Origin: Rhizophagus irregularis
Taxonomy: Eukaryota > Glomeromycota > Glomeromycetes > Glomerales > Glomeraceae
NCBI RefSeq assembly: GCF_026210795.1
Contig: NC_089439.1
Span: 1,178,001-1,242,000, forward strand
Direction: 5' to 3'
DNA length: 64,000 bases
The position numbers and the translations under genes were made by a program. The notes beneath the pieces are model-generated. The model was not told the origin of the DNA. It saw only the letters and a list, made by a program, of their open reading frames with translations, and did no database searches. Shown piece by piece: positions 11,270 to 21,339 of this stretch. Each line of letters opens with the position of its first letter. Position 1 is the first letter of the stretch.

Positions 11270-12210
11270 ATGACAATAGATTGTTATAATTGGGGAATTT
11301 TTTTTTTCATAGCAATAGATTGTTATAATTGATTTTTGGGGGATTGTGAGATATTTTTTTGGGAGGTCGCCTGGGCGATCACCGCCTGGGTTTTTTTTCA
11401 AATATGTCACATGATGTACAAATTTATTAGTCGGCTGATGGCTGATTTTTAAACTTAGTTATTTTGATCGGTTAAACTTAAAATTTTATTGCAAAGATAT
11501 TTTTTAAAAAAAATTTTTGCATATTTATTTAAAATAATCTTATTTAATGAAATTTTATTTGCAAATATTAAAATTTAAGCCATACATTTACGATTTTAAA
11601 GAAAAAAATCACCATATTTAAACAATAACAATAAACAAGAGTCCATCATTCATGGGGAGCTGTGAAATTTATAATAAGAAATAGCATTCTGTTCATTTTG
11701 GTTTTCAAAATACAATAGTTGGAACTATACATGTTGCCAAAACTCAGTAATTTCGGCATAATTTCAGGTTCAGTTTTGGCTAGTCATTCCCGAAACTAAA
11801 CTCTGCCGAAAGTCAAAATTCAGGCCAAAATTTTCTGGCCAGCACTATACGTTTTGGCCCGCATTATGAATTTTGTAGTGTTGTATTTTGCTGATCAATG
11901 ATAACTTGTCAAGTGATGAACCGGCCAATATTTACCGATTGGTAATTAAAATACAGGTTTGTCACATGATTGCTGATCAATGTTGGCAAATATTAAATAT
12001 ACTGTATATAATATAATTAATATAGCATATATCTGATATAGTGTGTATATAGTATGCATCGGGAAAGTGTTAGATAACGTTAAATTACTTTATTGTTAAA
12101 TGTGGTTCAGTTTTATTATATTAATAAAAACATCTATGCTAAATCTATACTAAATTTTATACTAGTAAACTATACAAATCTATTATGGTATCTAATCGGA
12201 TCCTATTGAA
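11270..12210. other. Intergenic sequence, no gene seen
   Basis: This stretch holds a short tandem pair (ATAGATTGTTATAATTG twice near 11278-11330), a GC-rich self-complementary patch (GGTCGCCTGGGCGATCACC, about 11364) and a pair of TGGCC-containing inverted segments near 11730-11860. No coding frame is credible. Confidence 0.45.
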
Positions 12211-12219
12211 ATTCCATGC

Positions 12220-13340
12220 ACCAAAAAATTTACCAAAAAAGAAAGGCCAATTTCACGTGTTCAGACCCGTCTAATAAAAAAAGAAATTTTGAAACGTTAA
12301 TAAACGTTTCATTATTATAAAAATAAAAAAAAAATAAGGAAACCCACCCACTGAATCCCAAAGTGTCCAAAGACCAGGCGTCTAATAAAAAAGAGAAAAG
12401 TCAAAGCGTCAGTATAGAATAAATAAATTAAGACAGAAAAAAAAGCTTTTACCGAAAACTGATATCTTACTTCCAAGGAACTGACCTAATAAGACTAATG
12501 AGAAAAGAATAGTTAGAAACCATTCGTTAAAATAAAAAAAAATTAAATGAAAAAAAATAATAAACCTACAGAATTGCCGCTAGAAACTGGAAAAAAAGAA
12601 AAATAACGAAACCTTAATAATCGTTTCGTTAAAAAATATTTTTTTAAAATAAAACCCGATATCTACCTTGAAATCTGGTGAACCTGATCACATAAAAAAA
12701 AAAAGAAAACAATGAAACATTAATGATCGTTTTGTTATTTTTTTAAAAAAAATATTAATACCCTCCCCTCAAAATCCAAAGAACTGATCACCTACAAAAT
12801 AAAAAAAAGAACTATTAGTAAAGTTCGTTAAGATAATAAAAATATTAAAATAAAAAAAATATTAAGTCTTTATACCAAAATGGCGAGTCTAAGGCAAAAG
12901 ATTTACCAGAATGTCATGTCTAAAGAGACCGAAGAAAGCCTAGAAAAAAGGAAAGGGAGGAAGAGAGAAAGAGCAAAAAGAAAGGAAGATGAGAAAGAGA
13001 GGGATATGGGAAAAAAGGAAAGAAAGGGAAGGGAAAAAAACGAAAAAGGGGAAAGGGGAAAAATGAAAGAAAGGGAAAGGGAAAAAAAGAAAAAGAAAAG
13101 GAAAAGGGAAATTTACGAAAAAAAATTTAAGTTTAAACTAAAAAAAGCTTAAGTTTTAACGGTAAAATGATCAAACTGCCAATGAAAAAAACGGAAAAAA
13201 TGAAATGAAACGAAGGTGAAAATGAGAAACACAGAAAAGGAAAGCGTAAAAAGGGGTGAAGTGGGTGAAAGGGAAAGTGTGAAAGAAAGACAGATGAGAG
13301 GGGGAAGGAAAAAGAGGATGTGAATGGGAAAGGGCGAAAG
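12220..13340. repeat. Purine-rich degenerate repeat region
   Basis: Long A/G runs alternate with small hairpin-like phrases of one type: GAAACGTTAATAAACGTTTC (about 12292), CGAAACCTTAATAATCGTTTCG (about 12607) and TGAAACATTAATGATCGTTT (about 12714), spaced irregularly. The 90-codon ORF at 12880-13152 is a K/E/R simple-sequence product of this tract and is not called as a gene. A similar tract is at 53250-54060. Confidence 0.6.
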
Positions 13341-13439
13341 TAATGTTTAATTAAACTTTAAAAAAAAAAGTTTAAAAAAATAATCAACGGGAAGTTGTGT
13401 CACATGATATGATACACGTGATTGTTAAATAGCTTCGTA

Positions 13440-13800
13440 ACTTAATTATAATATTATGGCAAATCTATATTAACACTTAATATCAATGATTATCTGCCGA
13501 TAAATTGCATTATCTGCAGATATTGATAATTTTTTTAAGATATAAATATCGATAATTATCACTTTATCGATAATTATCGTACTAAATAAATCAATAATAA
13601 ATGTATTATGATTATCATTTTGATAAATAACTGTATTTATCGATGAATTCTATAAGATATTTAACATTAGTGATATTTATTGACAATAATCTGAAAAATA
13701 AATAATGTTAATTATCATATTTCGTTAATTATCGGTATTTTATGGCGAAAAATATCGATAAAGTGATATATATCGCTATATATCACCTGTAAAAATTTTC
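13440..13800. repeat. Cluster of TATCGATAA-type palindromes
   Basis: The phrases ATCGATAATTATC, TTATCGATAATTATCG, TATTTATCGATGAATT, AATATCGATAAAGTGATATA and close variants are packed into about 300 bp and can pair with each other in many ways. No ORF. Probably a decayed inverted-repeat array. Confidence 0.55.
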
Positions 13801-13929
13801 CGATGTGTATAGTTATTGGTTTATTTAATATAGTATATATATTTGATATAGTAAATGTAACTCATATACAAATATATCAAACATTAATTGGTTAAAACTA
13901 CAAAATGTAAAAATATGAGTTAATCAGGT

Positions 13930-15475
13930 CACATTTTTTTAATTATTATAAAAAACATTTTCTAATGTTAATGTTTTTTAAATTAATTATATTAGAAAAA
14001 CATTTGATAAATTATAATAAAAAAAAAATGTTATTTACTGATTTTTATTAATTACTTAAAAAAAAAGTTGTTTAATTTTTTTTAAATTAACTATAATAAA
14101 AATGTTATTTTAATGTTTTTCAATTAACTATAATAAATAATGTTATTTTGACGTTTTTTTGACGTTTTTTTAAATTAACTATAATAAAAAAATGTTATTT
14201 GGCATTATTTTAACATTTATAAAATTAGCCATAATAAAAAAAATGTTATTTAACATTTTTTTTAAAATAAACTATAATGAAAAATGGTTATTTGACGTTA
14301 TTTTAACATTTTTTTTAAATTAGCTGTAGTAAAAAAATGTTAATCCGTAATTCGTGTAACAATCGGAGCACCATTGAAATCTGCGTCTCTTACATAGGTA
14401 AATCGGTCAATTTTAACCGATTTGGCTGAAATTTTTACTGAGAAAACTCTGACATTGAGTCTATTTTTTCAAGTATTAATTGTAATTTTTGTAAAACTTA
14501 TAATTTCGTAAATAATTCTTAAAAGTTGTCAATTGGGAAAATTTAAAAAATTTGGAATTTTTTTTTACGAAAAATAAACTGTTAATCTTAAAATAAGAAT
14601 AATTTTATTTTTTTACCTTACTTTTTTTTAAAAATACAATAATATCAAAATGTATATAAATGTAAATTTTGAGCCTTCTGGTTCACACTTTTATTAATAA
14701 AAAATTGCAAAGCAGTTTTACTAAAAATTTTGTTAATCAACAACTTCTAGCAATTATTTAAATTTAGTAACTGTTATAATTAATGTTTGGATAATATAGA
14801 TCTAATGTCCAAGTTTTATCAGTAAATTTTAGCCTGTTTGGCTAAAAATTGACCGATTTACCTATGTACGAAATGGTATCAAAACGCAGATTTGCGAAAG
14901 TGCTCCGATTGTTACGCGAATTACGAATTAGTTTAATTTTTTTTAAATTAACTAAAATAAAAATGTTATTTTGATAATTTTTCAATTAACTACAGTAAAA
15001 AATGTTATTTGACGTTTTTTTAAATCAACTATAATTAAAAAAATGTTATTTTAACATTTTTCAATTAACTATAGTAAAAAAATGTTATTTTGACATTTTT
15101 CAATTAACTATAGTAAAAAAACATTATTTTGACGTTTTTTTAATTGACAATAGTTATTTTGAAATTTTTTTAATTAACTGTAATAAAAAACGTTATTTTG
15201 ACGTTTTTTTTAAATTAACTATAATATTTTAAATTAGCTATAATAAAAAAATGTTATTTAATGTTTTTTAACATTTTTTAAATTAACTATAATAAAAACT
15301 TTATTTTGATGTTTTTTTAATATTTTTTTTTAAATTAACTATAATAAAAAACATTATTTTGACATTTTTTCAATTAACTATAGTAAAAAAATGTTATTTT
15401 GATGTTTTTCAATTAACTATATAATAAAAAATGCTATTTAACATTTTTTTTAATTAATTATATTGAAAAATATTA
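13930..15475. repeat. Tandem array of 38-bp-type units, split
   Basis: The unit is roughly AAATTAACTATAATAAAAAA followed by TGTTATTTTGACGTTTTTTT. It repeats many times from about 13930 to 14338 and again from about 14936 to 15475. Units vary in length and at ATG/ACG/CAT positions. A 590-bp TIR element sits between the halves. Confidence 0.8.
14341..14930. mobile_element. 590-bp TIR element inside the tandem array
   Basis: The outer arms are inverted copies longer than 100 bp: left TAATCCGTAATTCGTGTAAC, AATCGGAGCAC, CATAGGTAAATCGGTCAATT; right, reverse complemented, TAATTCGTAATTCGCGTAAC, AATCGGAGCAC, CATAGGTAAATCGGTCAATT. No transposase frame inside. No clear target-site duplication could be fixed. 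A non-autonomous cut-and-paste element. Confidence 0.78.
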
Positions 15476-15654
15476 TTTTAAAACGTTTTGGCATGATGAT
15501 CATTTGTTGTTTTTCGAAAATTTTGTTGATCAAAAGAATTAAAAATTTTATTAAAAACTATTATTTGATGGCTTAATTTAACGTGCAGTAAAGGTGGCAC
15601 AGATAAGCTTAATCCATGATTTTACTCTAATGAATCCATTATAAATTTTTTTTC

Positions 15655-15661
15655 CTCCTAT

Positions 15662-15716
<55 letters not shown>

Positions 15717-15785
15717 TATATAATATATATATATATATATACATACATATACATATACATATATATATTATACATTATACAATAT
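15655..15785. repeat. TA / CATATA microsatellite
   Basis: (TA)n runs alternate with (CATATA)n. The 79-codon ORF on the minus strand through it reads alternating I, Y, C and M and is an artefact. Confidence 0.9.
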
Positions 15786-15994
15786 ATAAAAAACATTAAA
15801 GTAAAAAAATTTCGCACATATTAGGAAAATGACAAGGGAACCCTCGCCGATCATTTTTTATTGAAAATTACCCAAAAATTCGGGTAAAATTTGACAAATA
15901 TAGCAATTAAAGTTGCCGATTTGTGATCATCAAAATTAAATTCTAAATCAGGCCAGACAATTTTTAAATAAATATCTTAATAAAAAGACCTAAT

Positions 15995-16102
15995 TATTTT
16001 TTAGGTTCAATATAAATAGATTGACATATATAATTTACTTATTTATTTATTTTTTGTAACAATAGATCGGATTAGTAAATTCTATGGGAAAATGTTTTTT
16101 CA
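15995..16102. repeat. Second copy of the 105-bp direct repeat
   Basis: Partner of 11163-11266: GGTTCAATATAAATAGATTG, TAACAATAGATCGGATTAG, AATTCTATGGGAAAATG. Confidence 0.7.
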
Positions 16103-16104
16103 AA

Positions 16105-17000
16105 AATAAACCATAAAATTAAGAAATGAAATATAAGATAAAAACGAAATAAAAAAATAAATAAAAATAAAAAAATACCTTATTAATTGTAGAACCGAAA
16201 GAACTAAAATATCTAAAAAAAAAATGAAATAAATTAGTGAAAAATGAAATATGAAACAGAAACAAAATAAAAAAAATAAAAGAATGAGTAAGAAACGAAA
16301 TGTAAAACTAAAGGACCTAAAAATGAAATAGGGTTAAATATGTAAATTATATAAATTATATAAATTTATTAGATTATTTTCTTCTAACCTTATCATATTG
16401 TAAATATTATTATTAAAATACTAAGCCGCTATTATTTCTAAAATATAGTCATATCATTGTTACTTTTCTTGACTTTATGGGCAAGTTTTTATCTCCGGCG
16501 CAGCACGATGGGTTACACCTACTAGTTTTATATAAAATAAACATCAAGAATAAATTGTTATATAAAATTTTTTAAATTAGTGAAAATTAGCAGTATCCCG
16601 TTACTTCGCATTGGGACCAATGAGTTTATTTAAATAGAAAAATTTAGTATTATAATGTAATACTAAGTAAATTAAAGATGATTACAGTAGTTTTTTGTTT
16701 ATAATTAAAATTTTAATATGGTAATAATAGTTTTAAACAAAAATAATAAAATAATATGTATTAAATTATATTTAAAATATTAGAATGATATAAATTATAT
16801 TTACAATAATGTGATTTGACGGTTAAGTGTAGAATGAAATTTGAATTAATTAAGGAATTGTGAAAAAATAATTATCAATAAATTTTTAGAAGTTATTTTC
16901 AAAAAAACTTTAATATTATGAAAATATTACAAATATTTTTATTAATTAATTATAAATTTTATAACTATTCTTATAACTAACTTATAAAAAAAAAAGAATT
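16105..17000. other. A-rich sequence without gene
   Basis: Poly-A-interrupted low-complexity sequence. A small GC-richer patch (TCTCCGGCGCAGCACGATGG, about 16492) stands alone and is not part of an ORF. Confidence 0.5.
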
Positions 17001-17360
17001 TCATTTTTAGAATTTTATTTAAAAAAATGAATTTATTAATGAATTTTATTTTTAAAAAAAAATTAAAGAATTTACTGTAATAATTAAAAAAAATAAATTT
17101 TATTTAAAAAAAATAATGAATTTTATTTAAAAATGAATTTTATTAATAAAAAAATAAAGAATTTAATTAAAAAAAATAAATTTTATTTAAAAAAAAAAAG
17201 AAAAAAAAAGAATTTAATTAAAAAAAATAAATTTTATTTAAAAAAAAAAGAAAAAAAAAGAATTTAATTAAAAAAAATAAATTTTATTTAAATAAAAAAA
17301 GAAAAAAAAAGAATTTAATTAAAAAAAATAAATTTATCAATGAATTTTATTTAAAAAAAA
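17000..17360. repeat. A-rich tandem array, about 50-bp units
   Basis: From about 17160 the unit GAATTTAATTAAAAAAAATA followed by AATTTTATTTAAAAAAAAAAG repeats at about 50-bp spacing (17160, 17210, 17260, 17310). It is preceded by shorter, looser versions. Confidence 0.75.
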
Positions 17361-17757
17361 TTGATACCAGACTTTTTTAATAAAATATCTGTATTTTTGT
17401 TATTTGTTTTTAATATAAGAATGACTGAGGTTTTATTTTTTGTTTTTAAAAAAGCGATTTTTTTAAATAAAAACTAAATTCTAAAACTAGTAAGTTGGGT
17501 TTGTTAAAAAATTTTTTGTTTAAAAACTTTTTTTAAACTTTATTTAGAACAATTATCAATTGAATTCAGAAAAATAAGTTTAGCAGGATAAGCAAGTTGA
17601 TATTATGTTTATACTTTGCGATTAAACAGGCTAATTTCAAAAGAAGAAAGCAAAAAATCTTTATAATAATATATTTAGCGATTAAACCCGAAAGAAAATT
17701 TTAAAATGGGAAATGTACAAAAAAATCAATATATATATATATTGTATATCCTATATA

Positions 17758-17863
17758 CAGTCCTCTATGATATGAATTGTTTCACAGAGTTGTGGCTATA
17801 TAGTAATTAGTATTTATTCAAAAATAGGTGCTTATAAGGTGATTTATATGGAAGGTCTGACTG
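17758..17863. mobile_element. 106-bp MITE with CAGTC ends and TA TSD
   Basis: The ends are TA-CAGTC and GACTG-TA, as in Tc1/mariner/pogo elements. Inner TIR similarity is partial (CTATGATATGAAT against the reverse complement ACCTTCCATATAAAT). Too short to code. Confidence 0.5.
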
Positions 17864-17984
17864 TATATCTTTATTTAACGATTAAACCCGACGATCAAAT
17901 GCATTTTTTCTTTTTTGCCAATTTTGATCGCTTAAATGTATGAATATAAATATCTGCGTTAATCACATATATATATTAAAAACT

Positions 17985-17995
17985 ATATAAAGGGA
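17985..17995 (+). promoter_or_regulatory. TATA-like box upstream of MACPF-like gene
   Basis: CTATATAAAGGG at about 17984 lies 265 bp before the start codon at 18256. The spacing implies a long 5' leader or an unseen leader intron, so this is only a candidate. Confidence 0.3.
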
Positions 17996-18255
17996 TAGAA
18001 TTTTTTCTGGAGTAAATAAACTGCTTTCGTTATACAAATTTTTTCTAATTTATTTATTTTTATATTTTTAATAATCCAAATCACAATAGAAATTTCGTAA
18101 TTTGATTTGATCATATTTTGATCGAATATAATTTATCTTAACCCAAGCGACACGCATGATATGCAAGTGGTTGTTATATTTTATTTTTTTTAAACAAATA
18201 TATAAACATATGTGTTAATAATAACAAAAAGATAGGTCAATCGAAGTTCTTGATC

Positions 18256-20232
18256 ATGGCTAATGTTTTATGTCAAAATAAAATAATTAGGGTGGATTCC
18301 ATTAATGTACAAGATGATGTTAATATAACTGTTCAAATAGATGATATATCATCAAAATTTGTTTTGGTCAATTTAAATCTTAAATGTAAATTATCAAAAA
18401 TTCGTAAAAGACTTGAACAAAATACTAAAGTCAAAATGAATGATACATTGTCATTTGCAAATATGTTTAATAATAATAATGGAAGTTCATTGGCTGAAAT
18501 AGCAAGAGAGGATGAAGAGGAGATAATTTTGGAGAACATTATAGACAAAAAGAGTAAAACTTTATATTTAAAGTCAGAATCTGATTGGAGATTTTTCAAA
18601 GACAAGTTTAAATTAGAATATGGACACTATGTAACTTTAGAAAAAGTCAATAATAGAGCATTCACAATGGTGGATTGTGAAATGAATGAAATTGTTGATG
18701 GATATGAAAATAATACAATTCAAATCGATTTGGAAGAGGATAAGATTATAAAAAATGATTTTCTTTTAATTGCGGATATTGATATACCAAATTTTGCAAA
18801 ATTGGGAGTATCAATTGAAAATTCAAACATCAAAAATTCTAACATCATAACCAGTTCAACTTATAATATTATTGAGTACAAAAAAATGTCCTTAAAATTA
18901 AAATTAGAACCAACTAAAGAGTTTATTGAAGCAGTGAAGGGTGTTATAGATTCTAAAGATCCTAGAAAATTTAAGGATCTCATAAATGATTTTGGCCAAT
19001 TTATCCCAAAAAAAGTTATTTTGGGTGGAAGAGCTTATTTTATTGCAAAAGAAAATTCTGAAGAAAATTCTGGTGAATATGTTAAAAATACTGATTGTCA
19101 GGCTCCAAATATTAAAGTTGAAAAAAAGTCTTTAGAAATCTTAAATAAAAGTAATTCATCTAAATATCAAAGTTTTAAAATATTTGGAGGAAAAGAAATT
19201 TGTTCTAACAACTTTAATGAAACAGATTGGATTGAATCTTTAAGAAATTTTAGAAACTGGAGTTGTATAAAATTTAAAGATCCAGTTAATATTTTTCAAC
19301 TTTTGCCTGAAAATTTGCGTAGACAAATTTTATTATTAGTTGAAAAAAAAATTCTTTATACAAATGCTGAAAATTGTACTTATTACTTATTTGAACCTGG
19401 AATGCATCACACTTTTAAACTAAATATACCAGAAAATATTTTAAAAGTTATTAATAATAAAGATGCTGATTGTAACATCTTTGCTACAGTTATTGATAAA
19501 AAAGAAAAAGATATTTTTAATTGTCAAGTTGTTTGGCCACCAAATGAAGATCCAAAACTTATAATTCATTGTATTCAAAAAAAATTTAGAAAGCGTGAAT
19601 GTAAATTGAAGATCAGATGGATGATCATTGGTTATGACATAAATTTTGATTTTAATCATTCGGATCTTAACGTTAAACTGAAAATCATAAAAAATGATTT
19701 TAATTCATCAAATCGTCAAGCTATAATTAAAACACTAGACTCGAAATATGATTCATCAGCTCTTTACTTTGGTATTCCTATATTAAAAAATAAGTTGGAT
19801 TCTTCAAATAATTCTCTTATCATTGGACATCATTTTTTTAATAACGAAAATGAAATAATTGGATCATATATATTTTCTTATTGCTTGAAAAAGAATCATT
19901 TTGTTAACTTACCTAATTTTACATTTTATACACTTATTATCTCAAACTATCCTAATTCTGATAATTATGGAATCTCACCCTTCCAACATATTAGTATAAT
20001 AAGTAAACTGCTAAATTTTATTAAGTTTAATTCTTTAAAGCCAACCCCAAAATTTATTAGTTTATATACTACAAAAAACAAATATGGACCAATTTTCTTA
20101 AAACAAAAAACCAGTGAAATTAAAATTAAATATATTAATGTTAATTGTGATCAAGATGATTGTATCTGTAAATGCAAGAAATTAGAAGATAACTTAAAAT
20201 ATGCTTTCTTAGATCCAAAAGATCCAAATTAA
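18256..20232 (+). CDS. Large MACPF-like protein
   Basis: An uninterrupted frame with ATG at 18256 gives 658 aa; an in-frame TTG two codons earlier is not needed. Residues about 10-65 look like a small beta-grasp/ubiquitin-like region (NITVQIDDISSKFVLVNL, then LSKIRKRLEQNTKVKMNDTL). Around residues 207-262 is a segment with the order of a MACPF core: MSLKLKLEPTKEFIEAVKGV, then DFGQFIPKKVILGGRAYF, where FGQF...V-L-GG corresponds to the (Y/W)G(T/S)H...GG signature of perforin-like proteins. The C-terminal 350 residues are rich in Asn, Lys and Ser and match no domain I know. A cysteine cluster DQDDCICKCKKLE lies near the end. Such long MACPF-like proteins are a multi-copy family in Rhizophagus-type genomes. 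Pore formation is not established. No signal peptide. A truncated duplicate is at 54061-55265. Confidence 0.75.
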   Translation: MANVLCQNKIIRVDSINVQDDVNITVQIDDISSKFVLVNLNLKCKLSKIRKRLEQNTKVKMNDTLSFANMFNNNNGSSLAEIAREDEEEIILENIIDKKSKTLYLKSESDWRFFKDKFKLEYGHYVTLEKVNNRAFTMVDCEMNEIVDGYENNTIQIDLEEDKIIKNDFLLIADIDIPNFAKLGVSIENSNIKNSNIITSSTYNIIEYKKMSLKLKLEPTKEFIEAVKGVIDSKDPRKFKDLINDFGQFIPKKVILGGRAYFIAKENSEENSGEYVKNTDCQAPNIKVEKKSLEILNKSNSSKYQSFKIFGGKEICSNNFNETDWIESLRNFRNWSCIKFKDPVNIFQLLPENLRRQILLLVEKKILYTNAENCTYYLFEPGMHHTFKLNIPENILKVINNKDADCNIFATVIDKKEKDIFNCQVVWPPNEDPKLIIHCIQKKFRKRECKLKIRWMIIGYDINFDFNHSDLNVKLKIIKNDFNSSNRQAIIKTLDSKYDSSALYFGIPILKNKLDSSNNSLIIGHHFFNNENEIIGSYIFSYCLKKNHFVNLPNFTFYTLIISNYPNSDNYGISPFQHISIISKLLNFIKFNSLKPTPKFISLYTTKNKYGPIFLKQKTSEIKIKYINVNCDQDDCICKCKKLEDNLKYAFLDPKDPN

Positions 20233-20840
20233 GGTAATGTTCATTTTATAAAATTAAAAATCGAACAAATGTATTTCTATCATTAGAAATAAAATCTTGT
20301 AATCTTATATTTTTATACTATATAGGTCGCTTATAATATTACACAATTCAAGAAAATGCGTTTATTTATGTAATTTTGAATATTATTTATTATTTATAAC
20401 TAAAACTAAATATATGTATTTAAAATTTTTCTAGCTTTAGCACAATTATAGAATTAAATTTTTTATTGTTTTTCGTGTGTATCTAATATATTACTTTAAG
20501 GTTGGGAAATTTTCAATAATGATGTATGAATGCAAATGTATCAGTCTGCTGCATGAAAGCTTTAAAACCAGAATTTACATAAAAATACTACGCTATACTA
20601 CACTCTTTAAATTTGAAGCACAACTCGTAAAAAAAATAGTACCGACTTACAAAGATCATTATCAAATAGTACAAATGTTCTGATAACATTAACTTCGCTT
20701 AGTTCTTTTTTTTGCCCTTCCATATTTAAAACATTTAGAGCACAACTAATTGAATATGTCATCCAATATCATGGTCGCCGGTAATTTGGATGAATTTGAG
20801 AAAATCAGAATATGTAACTTTTTTACCGTTAAAGTTGACA
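20233..20840 (+). other. 3' flank of MACPF-like gene, also duplicated
   Basis: This downstream sequence is repeated at 54735-55265 (TATAATATTACACAATTCAA, CAACTCGTAAAAAAA, TAGTACCRA, TCAATATCATGGTCGCYGGT). A 29-codon frame from ATG 20757 (MSSNIMVAGNLDEFEKIRIC...) is open here but broken in the other copy. It may be a start exon remnant of another family member. Confidence 0.5.
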
Positions 20841-21339
20841 AATAAACTATGCTGGCCAACTAATGAGAATTTTTAATATTAATAAATTCAGTGTTGATTT
20901 TAAATTTATTAGTCCAAACAAAAAAAAATTATTAGTTTCTCATGAAAAAAAAAATCATAGACTAATCCTGGCCGCTCGGGAAAAAAATTTAGCCAATCAC
21001 TAAATGATTGGCTGATTTTAATAAATTTTCACCGAAAATTTGTTTTTATACGACTATGATGATTAGCATCGCATGGCCAAATTTTTTTTCTTTTCATGAC
21101 ATTCACAAGACCCGGCCGGTGACGAAAAACTAACAATTTTATTTATATGGCCTATATCATAATTGAAGATAAAAAAAAATTTTATTTTTAAATACAAAAG
21201 TGAGGTTATTCATCAATCATTACTTATAGTACATGAAATTTTTATTCTAACCTTAATAGAAGCAGAAATGTATCAAATATAAAATTTTATATATTTTTTT
21301 ATTTACATATTCACTCACATAAATATTTCAATTTTGATT
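20841..21339. other. Intergenic, with a perfect short hairpin
   Basis: AGCCAATCA-CTAAA-TGATTGGCT (about 20991-21014) is a perfect stem of 9 bp. Similar GGCTGA-type hairpin arms occur at 30425-30465. No gene. Confidence 0.45.

Noticed and set aside
12880-13152. 90-codon K/E/R-rich ORF starting MASLRQKIYQ
   Set aside because: Encoded by an A/G simple-sequence tract; the charged repeats follow from base composition.
15578-15817. 79-codon I/Y/C/M-repeat ORF
   Set aside because: Translation of a TA/CATATA microsatellite.
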